From Pisaster brevispinus (lineage: Eukaryota > Echinodermata > Asteroidea > Forcipulatida > Asteriidae), in the NCBI GenBank assembly GCA_023634235.1, contig JAMKCF010000016.1, positions 248,001 through 312,000 of the forward strand: a stretch of DNA of 64,000 nt, in the 5' to 3' direction. The notes below the pieces were generated by a model. That model saw only the letters and a list, made by a program, of their open reading frames with translations. It made no database searches and had not been told where the DNA came from. Shown in pieces: positions 36,423 to 47,293 of the stretch; positions within the stretch are counted from its first letter, which is position 1; each line of letters opens with the position of its first letter. The translations under genes were made by a program, and so were the position numbers.

Positions 36423-36997
36423 CTAGCCCAGATTGGGCTCCTCAGTTGCAACAGACACTGACGTCATACAAGGGTTAGGTCTCAACAGTCCAAAGGGGAT
36501 AAGAAACTTTGAATTTATTATGAGTTTGTTTAACAAACTTTTGGCAACGTACACAATATTCACTTGTTTACAAACGAACCTTTCAAAATAATGCCATGAC
36601 ACTGTGAATAGTTCCACTTTGATATCATTTGGCATGTAAACACCTGGGCAAATTGAAAAATGTGCTTGGTGTCACACTCAGCTATCTCATTTGTCAGATA
36701 ATGACATTTGGATTGAGATAAGATGGCATTGTAAGATCTACATTGTTCTTTGTACAGTTGACTGTCAATTTCTAGACCTGAATTTCTCAATTTGCGTTCA
36801 GCACGGCGTCTTACTTGTTTTGCCTCATGGACTGCATCAGAGTACCAAGGGGCTTTAGGCCTGAGTAAGACAAGTCTGGAACTCTCTGATGCACACAGGT
36901 TCAAATCCAACATTTGTTCTTGAGACCTAATTGGCATTCCAGCGGTCTGATTGTGCTTCAAATACCAACCGTAAATAAAGTAAGAGCCTTTCTTCAA
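36423..36997 (-). mobile_element. LINE (CR1/L2-like) ORF2 fragment
   Basis: The minus-strand frame contains RPKAPWYSDAVHEAKQVRRR then AERKLRNSGLEIDSQLYKEQ and SKCHYLTNEIAECD. This is the conserved linker between the endonuclease and reverse-transcriptase domains of CR1/L2-type non-LTR retrotransposons: APWY, paired RR/AER, YKxQ, K.xY and IxECD. The frame ends after about 145 codons, and a second frame picks up a weaker continuation to 36423. Neither the endonuclease core nor the FADD active-site region is present, so it is a dead fragment. It lies between the ABAT-like and TIM22-like exons. Confidence 0.7.
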
Positions 36998-37599
36998 TTA
37001 TTTATATATTATCACATTCATGCAACAAGTACCTTTTAAGAGTTTTGATCTCGTTGCAACTACACGTTACTGCACCAAATTGTTTGTATGATTTCAAGTG
37101 TAAAGATACAACTTTTTAAATCAGATTATAAAGTTAAAATGTTGTTACACTGATGTAACAATGAATAAGTTCGATCAAGGACCTTGGTTAACCATAGTTT
37201 TAACTAACTCTGATCAAAGTCATGCAAGTCCATGATGGTTGGACAAGTCTCATTGACGATTTGTGACCTGCTATCGAGTCCATTGCTGGTTACCAACACC
37301 TGTTTTAATAGCACTCTACACAGAGGACCAGTTATCGGACAAATGATAGCATCGATCTGACTTTGCAACAACATTACTCAATCAGTTACTTTATTTTAAG
37401 ACATGTACATAAGAAGAGCTTGCCATCAAAAGTTATAAACAAACTGGCCATCGCCATTTTCTCATGGTCACGTCTACACATGACGACATGTCTAGAGTTA
37501 TTCACAGAAGTGCACATGTACTGCGTTCATCACAAACCAGCCACTAGTTAATCATTGGACCTTGATCAAATTTGCTCCACAATGTGCACCTCATCTTAC
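36998..37599. other. Non-coding spacer
   Basis: I see nothing that supports a gene or a defined element. A 62-codon frame at 37363-37551 has no supporting features. Confidence 0.35.
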
Positions 37600-37767
37600 C
37601 CCGTCCACAGCGCACTCATCCTTGAAGTAGTACCCTCCAGCCTGCATCTTCAAACTCAATACCACTATGTCTGGTGCCTCAGAGAGATTCCACAATTCAT
37701 ATGCCCAGAAATGTCTAGTAGTGCAGCAGCCCATCTGTACCTCGCCAACGATGAAGACAGATCCAAA
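37600..37767 (-). pseudogene. ABAT-like exon (4-aminobutyrate aminotransferase), key residues lost
   Basis: Acceptor TTTTGCTTTCAG and donor GACGGG/GTAAGA enclose 168 bases (56 codons, phase 0 to 0). The peptide starts FGSVFIVGEVQMG and contains RHFWAYELWNL, APDIVVLSLKMQAGGYYFK and DECAVDG. It aligns with the ABAT segment LVDEVQTGGG, KFWAHEHWGL, PADVMTFSKKMMTGGFF. Family knowledge: the Asp of VDEVQ binds the PLP ring nitrogen, and the first Lys of SKK forms the Schiff base. Here they are Gly (residue 8) and Leu (residue 39). The Gln of EVQ is kept. Counting residues between the two sites shows the alignment needs no gap. Without those residues transamination is not expected. No other ABAT exon was found in the window. 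Confidence 0.7.
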
Positions 37768-38250
37768 CTGAAAGCAAAATTAAAATAAATTGATCAGAAT
37801 AAAAAAAACCTATCTGAGTAGCTTGGTCCAAAGTAAGATTCTTGTAGTGACTTAGTCCTTTTCATAACACATACAGTCAACTCGAATAATATGAGACGTC
37901 AGTCTATTAAGGTTTTTCACCGGTCCTGAACTGTCCCATGCGTGTTTCTATGTCTTAAAAATGCGAGCAGGGTTGTAACGAGAACACGGATAATACAAGG
38001 TATTTTTGCTGCCCCATGATGACAAAATGTATTGTTTTTCATACTTTTGTAGCGAGATCTGAAAAATATTGTTGTGCGAAGCGTACCGTTCAGTCAAGGT
38101 TCGGAAATTACTTTCTTGTCACCAAACTATTTATCGGATCGAACCAGACCGGCTATGCTTTTCTGTCCGATCTGAAAACCAGAAACATTTTGCTGGTAAC
38201 CTACACTTGAAATGCTACTTTCCTTGGACAACTTCCAATAAAAACAATGT
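37768..38250. other. Non-coding spacer
   Basis: I see no supported gene or element. It precedes the 332-bp duplication. Confidence 0.35.
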
Positions 38251-38914
38251 TCAGCAAACACATACACATACATGTAGGTACTTCCCAGTATAAAATCTGT
38301 CACATCATGGTCACATGAATGGCAAGTTTTACATCACTTTGCTATGATTTTTATATTGAGTTATACAAAATACTAAATTTATATGATCATAGTATTAAAA
38401 AAAATGCATTTATCATTGACATTTGTGTGCACAGGATGCTGTAAGAACTGTACTACTTAGGTAGCAAACCGCTCTGTTCTAGCCTAGACACGTGTATAGT
38501 GCATGCACTATGACGACGTGCCCCATCATGTTTTAAGTACATGTAATAGTAGTGCGCTGCGTTTAAGACGAGGTTCAGATAATCAGCAAACACATACACA
38601 TACATGTAGGTACTTCCCAGTATAAAATCTGTCACATCATGGTCACATGAATGGCAAGTTTTACATCACTTTGCTATGATTTTTATATTGAGTTATACAA
38701 AATACTAAATTTATATGATCATAGTATTAAAAAAAATGCATTTATCATTGACATTTGTGTGCACAGGATGCTGTAAGAACTGTACTACTTAGGTAGCAAA
38801 CCGCTCTGTTCTAGCCTAGACACGTGTATAGTGCATGCACTATGACGACGTGCCCCATCATGTTTTAAGTACATGTAATAGTAGTGCGCTGCGTTTAAGA
38901 CGAGGTTCAGATAA
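38251..38914 (+). repeat. Perfect 332-bp tandem duplication
   Basis: The segment beginning TCAGCAAACACATACACATA at 38251 recurs at 38583 and runs to GAGGTTCAGATAA at about 38914. I compared the two copies line by line and found no difference. The junction is GTTCAGATAA/TCAGCAAACA. Identity over 332 bp implies a very recent duplication or an assembly artefact. No gene lies inside. Confidence 0.9.
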
Positions 38915-38974
38915 TCTGAGGAAAAAGGGCCAGTCCGGCGGAGCTCTTATTAACGAGAGTCGACTGTTACCCTC

Positions 38975-39430
38975 ATAATATCAAAATCCAATGCCATAAG
39001 GTATATGTTTACCTCGGTAGGCCTACACCTCTCCTTTAGTCCCACATAAACTCTCTGCATCAATGCCTAGAGGTGTACCTTTCTTCTCAGGTCATATCAA
39101 CTCAACTCTCACATTAAACTCTTCCTGTAAAACCTCCTATGCCATGAGGTATATGTGCACCTTGGTACACCTCTCCTTTAGTCTCTCAATGTCATGAGGT
39201 GTGCATAATCTTCTCACATAACTCTGATTACATCAAATACTCCGTGCCATGAGGTACATATGAGTGTATATGGGGTACCCCATTTCCTTCCTACATCCCT
39301 TACATCAAACCTTGGTATATCTTTGTGTATATTTCCTTGGAGTACCTCATCTCTCTTCAACATCCCTTGTTTAAATCAAAACATTATTACCATGAGATGT
39401 ACCTCTTTGCATATCTTCTTGAAGAGAAAT
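38975..39430 (+). repeat. Degenerate tandem repeat with GCCATGAGGTATATG motif
   Basis: Variants of TGCCATGAGGTATATGTGCA followed by CACCTCTCCTTTAGTC recur at irregular spacings of roughly 50-90 bases (38991, 39140, 39188, 39246, 39391). They are linked by CTC-rich and CATCAAA words. Copies are diverged and of unequal length. No coding signal. Confidence 0.5.
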
Positions 39431-39678
39431 TTTAAAAACATGTACTACATTTTTTGGTTGCGTCGCTTTTTGTAATGTCAGTCACGGCAGTTAACAACCC
39501 CCCTAGTCGGAAATGCTGAACTTAAAATTTCAAAGTTTCAATACTGGATTGTGTATTCAGGTCCTAGTATCCCCCATGCCAAACATGGTTCAGATGGCTG
39601 TAATTATTTAGACACTACAGCTGATTTGATATTCACATTTAGTAAAAAACGTAATGTCAGTCATGGTGGAATTGCCCT

Positions 39679-39950
39679 CAACTAAATAATACTGTCAAAA
39701 GTAGCACAGGTCATATTGTATATCAAGTGTACACAATGTACATGTAGGTCTTTAAAAACGGACATTTTAGCCTGCAGAATGACTTTTTGTCATTTTTGAG
39801 ACCCCCGCCTAAGTGAAATGTCCGATTGCTTTTATATTACATTTGGTTATAAACTAGATGCATATATTATGTGACCTGATATAAGGATAGACCAATCACA
39901 CCTTTGATGGGTACTTGGCAGGGGTCTGAATATTGGTCCACCTGTAAAAC
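39679..39950 (+). mobile_element. Dispersed repeat, copy 1 of an inverted pair
   Basis: This segment runs from CAACTAAATAATACTGTCAA through GTAGCACAGGTCAT, ATGTACATGTAGGTCTTTAA, GACATTTTAGCC and AAGTGAAATGTCCGATTG to GGTCCACCTGTAAAA. It matches, in reverse complement, 49436-49713 over nearly its whole length with scattered differences. No coding capacity, and I could not define terminal repeats. Confidence 0.7.
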
Positions 39951-41620
39951 CTAATCGAGACAATGGTGAAACAAATCAACTGACCAATTACAAACACCTT
40001 AAACCAGATGTGACAAAATACATGACCTATAGCTTGTACACGATGGTTGAAGAGAAGCGCAGCAAAATGACAGCAAGCATAGGGGTGCATTTTCTGAGTT
40101 CTGTATACATGTACTTCCACAACAATAATATGGGTGAGAACATCACCTGTCCATCCATATTGTAGTTCACTTGTGTGTGTCATGTGACCATGGCTGTGCA
40201 GCATACTGGACTTGGTATTTTACTTGCTGCATGTTCTAGGAGGATGAGTTCACACTGGACTTTTTGCTCAGTTAGTTTGACCTGATTAGTTTACCTTGGC
40301 AGAGAGTGGCTGACATGAAGTTAAGTTACCTCCAGGGGTTAAATGTAAACTACCCATTTGCTCGGTTCATTTACCCCCCAAAAATTCCAATGTGAACATG
40401 ACTTTAGTTGCATGGTTTAAGTTAGATTTATCAGTAGAAAATTCTACCTGTGTCCCTCCTTGTATATTAGCTGACCAATCCGCCTCCCCCTGCCCTCTTT
40501 AACAAAAATAACATGAGTTTTTAAAAGGCAAAATTAGCTAATGCTCAACAGGATCAAAATAATGTGCAAAATACCTCTGATGTGTCCTAGATGGCACCAG
40601 ACAGCACCTAATATTAAAACAATTTTTAAACACTGAAAAGCTTTGCGCTTTAAACCAAGGTTCATCTTGTTGAAATATCCCATGCTATAATTCCATCCTG
40701 GCTAGAAAAAAAGGTTACAAAAACAGCAAGGGTTTGGCGCACAGTAAAAGCTTTAAAATCTGCACATTTACTACTGTTTTAGTAAACTAACACACACAAA
40801 AAACAGCTTTACAAGTTATTTTTAAAAAAGTTATTAAACAATTTTACTTACTAGCTGTTAGTAGCTACCATTAATACACATTACAAAGAGCCCAAGCTAG
40901 CTGTACACTGCAGTACATCAATTAAAATATGATCGTTGAATTTTCAATAAGATGCAATAAAAACAGTCTGATTAATTATCAAGATGAATACAAACAGTTT
41001 TAAGCAAAGATGACATCTGAATCCAGAAACCAAACTAGTATTCCCGTATACTCCAGTGCAAGGTTCAACAACCTGTTATTGATCTCACTGAGTCCCAGTA
41101 CTATGTGTGGGTCTGACACCAAGACTTTGAGGTCAATGTCATTCCAGTAAGTCATTCACTCAATGCAGTAATCATATAACAATACGTCACACAGCCTATA
41201 AATAGAATCGGGGATTTCCACAATACATGGGCGTAGTGTGCAATAGTTTAACCATAGAGCTACATGCAGGTTACTCTTTTTACAACAGAAGGGACATCAT
41301 TCAGTGTGTTGTGCCAACATCTAACAGATCATTGCTGGAACTTCCTGTCAAATTACAAGATTTGTTGCCGTGTTTCATGCCATATTCTTCCATCAAATAC
41401 TGGTAAGTTATAGTTGCAGAACAAAACATTTACCAAGAATAGTCTTTGCTTTGATCGATCAATTCATGTTCAAGGGCCTTGTTTGGTTCTGGGGGCTTAC
41501 AGTACTTGATAGTTGCATAGACAGATCACATTCACAACCTTTCTATTTTGACAAGTAAAGTGAAGTGAGTACTGGTATGTACTGCTGTATTCTTTAACTA
41601 GCATCTTAAGAAATTATGGT
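39951..41620. other. Non-coding spacer
   Basis: AT-rich sequence with no supported gene. Two segments mention the same T-rich and GTTTAC words, but I see no repeat with definable ends. Confidence 0.35.
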
Positions 41621-41624
41621 AAAG

Positions 41625-41735
41625 TATTCTGCTTAGAGACACAAGTGTCAAGACCAGGACTCAAACCAACACTTTGCTGACCAGAAACACCAGAACTTGA
41701 ATCCAGAGTTCTCAAAGATTGCCATGACATACCAC
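41625..41735 (-). mobile_element. SINE fragment, same family as 33.4-33.6 kb
   Basis: The plus-strand run GACACAAGTGTCAAGACCAG, ACTCAAACCAACACT and ACACCAGAACTTGAATCCAG corresponds to the CATGACCAGGATTCGAGCCC, ACACCAGAACTTGGGTCCAG part of the SINE at 33.4 kb. The B-box region is recognisable but mutated, and the head is truncated. Confidence 0.55.
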
Positions 41736-41785
41736 AAGACACTAGTAAATCTTACTGTTGTTTTACCCTGATATCAACATTTATT

Positions 41786-43052
41786 CAGAGTTGTATGCGA
41801 GTCACTTGTGTCAAGTCCGAGTGCGAGTCTCAAGTCACTTGGGTCGAGTCCAAGTCCGAGTCACGAGTCACTTGGTTTGAGACCAAGTCTGAGTCACGAG
41901 TCACTTGTTTAAATCACTAAATTGTAAGAATACTTAAACCAGGTCACTTATATGACTGGATCACTATTGATTGCAAAACAAATGTTGTAAAATAAGAATT
42001 GAAAATGACCTGATAAAACACATTTAGATTAAACAAAGATCTGTACATGCAATTTAAAACTTATTTTCGAATCAGTTCTGGTTTTTGATTTACCCGCAAC
42101 CCCTTGCCCCTTCTCCAGAAGTATTACTTGAAACATTAGTTAACTTAGAACACCAACAACTCAAAAAGTTCCATAACTGACTCATTATCAAAATAGAACT
42201 GTTCACAAAATATTGTGATCACATTTCCTAAAAATTAAGAGTCATTTATTTGAGAGTGATTCACCAATGAAGATTTCTTTAGAGGTTGAAAGTTACAGTG
42301 GACTCACTGCCAAAAGGACACTCATTAATCATGGATGCTGACTTTTGTAACAACAATTGTTGGTGTGTAAATTATACACTGTGCAGTATGCAGGCAGTGT
42401 TTTACCGGTACCAGACCTGCCAGTCTTTGGCTGCATTTGAATTGATAGCTTCTGTTTGCATCTATGGCTAGATCAGCGTGTATGCCGCCTAATTGCCTAT
42501 GCTTTAACATTAAAAAGACGTAGTGATATAGCCACAGCTGGCCAAAGCCGTCAATTCGGGTTCCAGTGACCAATTCCAATTTCCCTGGTAATATGCATTA
42601 AGCAGTTGCTATGGCGTTAATGCTGACAGATTACCAGCGTTAAGCCCCCCCCCCAAAAAAAAAAAAGAGAACAAAATTTCTGGTTACCCGACCGACCCTA
42701 ACTTTTTACCACGACTCCCCCCTAAAAATAAATAAAATAATAATAACAAAACTAACAAATTATTGATAAGTGTATCATCGACAAATACATGTAATATGTT
42801 TTAATCAAAATTGATATAAAAACCAGAACATATCAAGTGGTGAAAACATGTGAAACGAAAGTCATGAGTCCCCAGGGTCAAGTTTGGGTCATGGGGTCAA
42901 GTTTGGGTCATGGGGTCAAGTTTGGGTCATGGGGTCAAGTTTGGGTCATGAGAGTCTTTTGCCGATGTGACTTGAATCAAGTCCAAGTCACCAATATTGT
43001 GACTCGAGACTGACTCGAGTCCTGAGTCCTTGACTAGAGTCCTACAACTCTG
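41786..43052. mobile_element. Non-autonomous hAT-like element, 1.27 kb
   Basis: The left end is CAGAGTTGTATGCGAGTC and the right end is GAGTCCTACAACTCTG. These are inverted repeats starting CAG and ending CTG, the hAT pattern. Subterminal regions on both sides are filled with GAGTCA, CAAGTC and ACTTG words in opposite orientations, as expected of transposase-binding arrays. The interior includes a 19-bp tandem repeat (42890-42955), a C/A homopolymer at 42645-42666, and no transposase frame. The flanking 8-mers (CATTTATT and AGTGCATT) agree at only four positions, so no target duplication is shown. Confidence 0.6.
42890..42955 (+). repeat. 19-bp tandem repeat
   Basis: Four near-identical copies of GGGGTCAAGTTTGGGTCAT stand in tandem inside the hAT-like element, closed by GAGAGTC. 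The surrounding GTCAAG/GTCAT words suggest it grew from the subterminal repeats. Confidence 0.85.
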
Positions 43053-43294
43053 AGTGCATTCAGCATTAAGGGAGGAGTTGGAGCCTGTTAATAGCAGCTG
43101 CTACTGCAACAACTGGATTAATGTAGCAATAAACAAGAACAATAACTGGATCTCTTAGACTGATGTGTGACTGGGCACTGTGACCTGATTGATCCAGTGA
43201 TGTGGAGTTCCCAAATACTATTTGAAGAAATCGTTGAGGAAAAAAAGCATAGCAGAGTGTGTATTTTTAGCTTGTTGTATATTTTATTAGTATT

Positions 43295-43680
43295 TTATAA
43301 CATAACATAACAATTACAATTTATAAGGCGCTATTCCATCAAGATCATAGCGCACATAAAAGCAATTAACATGGGAAAAGGTGAGTTTTTAGAACTTTAC
43401 AAAATGTAGATAAAGTAACAGATTCCCTAATGACAGTAGGAAGATTGTTCCAAATCATTGGCCCAGCTACACTAAAAGCTTTTTGACCTAGAACTTTGTT
43501 TGCTCGGGGAACATTCAAGCGAGTGATGTCAAGCGTGGACCGAAGAAATCATGGTGGAGTGTAATGTGACAGTAAAGTGGAAATATATCGCAGAGTAGTT
43601 TTGTTCAAGCCTTTAAAAACAAGAAGAGCAATCTTAAAATGAATCCGTTCTCTAATGACTTCCTAGTAGTTTTCGAGCGG
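43295..43680. repeat. Dispersed repeat with GCGCTATTCC / TTGTTCCAAA motifs
   Basis: It starts with TTTATAAGGCGCTATTCCAT and includes AGATTGTTCCAAATCATTGG then CCCAGC, and later ACAAGAAGAGCAATCTTAAA. A related segment at about 62715-63000 has the same order of words: GCGATCAAAGCGCTGAATAA, CTGTTCCAAAGTTTGGGGCC. GCGCTATATAAGAACTAG with a downstream ATT run at 47663-47701 looks like the terminus of the same kind of element. This is a diverged interspersed family; the class is not determined. Confidence 0.45.
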
Positions 43681-44040
43681 CACATTTTGTGTTGGGTTGG
43701 AAGCTTTTTTGCTGGCGATTGTCAGAACCCATTTTGTTGGTGGTTTGAATGGTTGAGCCTTAAGCCTAGAAAAATCAACGTTAAAAAAAATGCTAAAAAT
43801 TAAAAATGTTTGGATTTTGGTCACAGGTTTGAAATTTGGGCAAGGTAACCAGGGACCAAGTAAATTTGCAGAAATTACTCTATGAAAAAAAAGATGAATG
43901 GGGTGGTCCCAGTGCCCGCCTCAATACACTACTGGTCTTTAGCAGAGATGTTAATAATAGTTTACCATAATAGGACCATGAAATCAAGTCTTCCATTAAT
44001 AAGGAGGCTACTGTATAAGACATTGATCTAATTGGGTCAA

Positions 44041-44060
44041 TTCTCTCTTTTAATTCACAG
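44041..44060 (+). promoter_or_regulatory. Splice acceptor upstream of the TRIM-like start
   Basis: TTCTCTCTTTTAATTCACAG is a textbook acceptor ending 31 bases before the ATG at 44092. It implies that the 5' UTR is spliced from a distant upstream exon and that the coding region itself is a single exon. It also argues against the in-frame ATG at 44032, which would be intronic. Confidence 0.7.
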
Positions 44061-44091
44061 CTCAACATTTCAGCAAGTACTTCCAATCAGA

Positions 44092-45789
44092 ATGGCATCC
44101 AATGTAACAGCCCAGTCAGTGCTAGCAGAGATTAGTCAGGATCATCTTGAATGTCCAACTTGCAGTGAACGCTTCAAGCAACCAAAACTACTGGAGTGTT
44201 CTCATTCATTTTGTCTTGAATGCCTTCAACAACTCAGACAGAATAGTCCAAGTCCTACAACACTTTCATGTCCAGTGTGTAGACAAGAAACCCTGTTAAA
44301 GGAAAATGGCATCGATGGTCTGAAAACAAACTTTACAGCCTTTTCTCTGATAGAGGTTTTGGACAAACATGAAACCCATGTGAAACAGCAGCAAGGAAAA
44401 CAAGTACCCAGTCAGGAGTTTATTTCCAAGTGTAGTAAGCATACTGGCAAGGACCTTGTCCTGTATTGTGAAACATGCAAGAAACTGATATGTATAACTT
44501 GCATCATAAGAGACCACAGCAACCACACTGCAATAGAACTGAATGAAGCTTCAGACAAAAGTAAACAACATGCCACAGAACTTCTTGCACAAATAAGACA
44601 GAGTATCCAAACCTTCAACATTACCATTCAAGAAATAGACATGTCCCGTAAGACGTTAGATTCTATGTTTGCTGCCACCAAAGAGAAAATCTCCAAGAAG
44701 GCTGATGAGGAGATTGCCAAGGAGGTTGCCAGGATCAGAGAGGAGCAGCAGAAACTGATGCAAGAGGCTGAACAGATTTATAAAGACAGAGTCAAGACAA
44801 TGGAAACAGCACGAGCTACAAACAGCAAAGAGATGAACAAAGCAGAGCTCAAGCAGGATGAGGTTATTCAACTCATGGATCAACAGATCGATATTGTACA
44901 TCACATAGAACAACTCTTACAAGACCTCAAAGAATACAGAGAGATGAAGTCAACCAAAGTACCTGATGGGTTGACTTATATGGACTTTAAAGAAGTCCAG
45001 AAATCACTAGGGAGACTGGTGCTGAAAGATAAATGGACACTGAAAACAAACATAAAGACTACTTTTACTGCACGTGATGTGTCTGCATACTCCAATAGTG
45101 ATATTGTTGTGTCACATGGGAACAGTGTAAGTTTGATTACAATATCAGCAGACATGGCAAAGGGCAATCCTCAATCCACTGTCATCACACAAGAACTACC
45201 AATCAAAGGTCTTACTGGATCACACAGAGTGACTGTGAACAAGAATGATGAGCTCATTGTTCTAGATAATGGAACAGTCAATATCTTCAGTAGGAATTAT
45301 CAGCTCCCCCGTCGTCAGTTCAACCCAGGCAGTAAACCATCATGTATTGCAGTGGATGACAACAATCTGATAGCTGTGGGTTATCAACACAAGGCAGAGA
45401 TCTCTCTACACAAACCAGATGGATCCCTCATCAGAACACTGCGTGCTCCAGGAATTGGTGACTACTTGACTACCTACAAACAGCGACTCATCTACACCAA
45501 CTGGGCTGGCAGGAAGTTAGTATCAGTAGACTACAATGGTAAAGTGGTATTCTCAGTAGATACCAATCAGTCTGGGAGGCCTAGTGGTGTGTGTTGTGAC
45601 AAGGATGGGAGCATCTATGTTGCTGTATGGAAAGGATCAGATTATGATATCAATCATTACAGCCCTGATGGCGAGTACATTGGATGTATCATCAAATATT
45701 GTAAATATCACAATGGTCTTACAGTCACGAGAGCTGGTGATCTGGCTGTGGCTGCAGGCAATTCAGTTGTAATCTATCAGCATGAGTAA
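44092..45789 (+). CDS. TRIM-family RING/B-box/coiled-coil protein with C-terminal beta-propeller-like region
   Basis: A 565-residue intact frame. A C3HC4 RING is at residues 21-63 (C21, C24, C36, H38, C41, C44, C60, C63). A B-box2 is at 114-145 (C114, H117, C126, C129, C134, C137, H142, H145). A long Glu/Lys/Gln-rich coiled coil follows from about 150 to 300. The last 250 residues have repeated strands of the SGVCCDKDGSIYVA and PDGEYIG type, as in NHL-like propellers of TRIM2/3/56 relatives. Family role: RING E3 ubiquitin ligase, often in innate immune or developmental control; the substrate is unknown. I chose ATG 44092 (AGAATGG, good context) over 44032 because a splice acceptor lies between. 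AATAAA occurs at 45797-45802, eight bases past the stop. Intronless TRIM genes of this layout are expanded in echinoderms and lancelets. Confidence 0.92.
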   Translation: MASNVTAQSVLAEISQDHLECPTCSERFKQPKLLECSHSFCLECLQQLRQNSPSPTTLSCPVCRQETLLKENGIDGLKTNFTAFSLIEVLDKHETHVKQQQGKQVPSQEFISKCSKHTGKDLVLYCETCKKLICITCIIRDHSNHTAIELNEASDKSKQHATELLAQIRQSIQTFNITIQEIDMSRKTLDSMFAATKEKISKKADEEIAKEVARIREEQQKLMQEAEQIYKDRVKTMETARATNSKEMNKAELKQDEVIQLMDQQIDIVHHIEQLLQDLKEYREMKSTKVPDGLTYMDFKEVQKSLGRLVLKDKWTLKTNIKTTFTARDVSAYSNSDIVVSHGNSVSLITISADMAKGNPQSTVITQELPIKGLTGSHRVTVNKNDELIVLDNGTVNIFSRNYQLPRRQFNPGSKPSCIAVDDNNLIAVGYQHKAEISLHKPDGSLIRTLRAPGIGDYLTTYKQRLIYTNWAGRKLVSVDYNGKVVFSVDTNQSGRPSGVCCDKDGSIYVAVWKGSDYDINHYSPDGEYIGCIIKYCKYHNGLTVTRAGDLAVAAGNSVVIYQHE

Positions 45790-45802
45790 AGACATCAATA
45801 AA

Positions 45803-47290
45803 CATTATGCTAGACCACAATAAGGTCAAAGCTAAGATGAACGTAATTCACTCATATCTCAAAAAAAAAATGAACTGAATTACATAAAATTTGTATTCTG
45901 GGGGTTTCTGAGGGAATCCAATCAGCACACCAAATTTCATTTCAATCTGTGACAGTCAGGTCCAAAAGCGTGTTGAATTGACATGGAATGACCCACAAGT
46001 GTATTAAGGCAAGCTACTTTGTAATACAACACAAACAATACAACTTGTTGACATGTGGTTCAGGAAATAGACTTTCTTTAAGTTTTGAGCTCATTGTTTG
46101 GACTGGAAGTACAGTGTAAAGGTCAAAGTGGGGTCATCTTTTTAATTAAAAAGTTGCAATTGTTGTAAAGAAAAAAACACACAAACATTATGACTTTATG
46201 ACATGGAATTTAAAAGATAAGATTTTTGAAAGTTTTGCACTCCCTGTTTGGACCAGAAATATAGGTCAAAGTGAAATAATTTTTGAATGTTGCATGTAAA
46301 ATTAGCAACAAAACAACAAAACATTACGACTTTATGACATGTGGTTCAGGAGATAAAATTTGTTTAAGAAATAAGTTATTAGTTACTAAATTTGACACCG
46401 GATGATGTCACAGTAAAAAAATTGTGTTTTTCACACTAACAAATTTTATAAGGTACCGGGTACATGATTGTATATAACTTATTCCCATCTAATGCATTTT
46501 CATGAAAACCCTAAATGTACATAGAAATTACATGTGTTGCTCATGCACCAATTGAATAGGCTGTGCACAAAGGAATTGGTCCTCTATCGGTTAGGAATTA
46601 AATAAACAAGCTACGCAATTCATGGTTTTTTCCCTAGACCCAAGAAAGTCCCAATCTCATAAGGGTCCACACAGTAGATCAACCACAAACGCGATGGTGA
46701 CTGGATGTAGTTTATGAAGCATTTCGTTTAACACTATGTGTATTGTACACAGAATGAAAGCATGCCAACATGTGGTTTCATGATGACGTGACGGTAAAAA
46801 AATAGGCCAAAATCGTCAACAAAAATAAACAACGAGTCTATAACTGAAACAATTTTGAGAATCGAATATTTACTTCTTGAGATAGGATGGACACAAGATT
46901 GACTAATTAACTATTCACACCGCTGTCACATGCATAGTTAATTAGGAATTTTAATCAAATGTCAATTGTAAACTAAGTCAGGACATAAGCTTTCATGTGA
47001 AATACAATTTTTGTGTTTCTTATAACTGTATAATGGAAAAGTAACAATATGTTATCAATAAAGTTCATATGTTAAGTCAATGGATTTTCGATGGAAACAA
47101 AGAATAATAATAATTAATAATATTAATAATATTTTTTTTCGCTAATAACAATAAAGAATAATGGCAGTTCCGACTAACACGTCGGAACAGCTAAATATAC
47201 ATTTTTTAGTGACATACAAGGAGATCTGTAAATATGTAACAAGAGATGATAACTTAAAATAAATGTCCACAGCACAATCAGACTATTCCT
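45803..47290. other. Downstream spacer with a degenerate tandem repeat
   Basis: From about 46040 to 46345 a unit of roughly 150 bp recurs with changes: GACATGTGGTTCAGGAAATA, GTTTGGACTGGAAGTACAG, GGTCAAAGTG; then GACATGGAATTTAAAAGATA, GTTTGGACCAGAAATATAGG, TCAAAGTG; then GACATGTGGTTCAGGAGATA. The rest is AT-rich and shows no supported gene. The plus-strand TRIM gene and the minus-strand gene at 47.3-49.1 kb converge here. Confidence 0.5.
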
Positions 47291-47293
47291 TAC

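Noticed and set aside
35170..37767. Fusion gene joining the ABAT-like exon to the TIM22-like exons
   Set aside because: Exit phase 0 of the ABAT-like exon does not fit entry phase 1 of the TIM22-like exon.
43880..44092. In-frame ATG at 44032 as the TRIM start
   Set aside because: A strong splice acceptor at 44041-44060 lies between it and the ATG at 44092, which has a better context and starts just before the RING.
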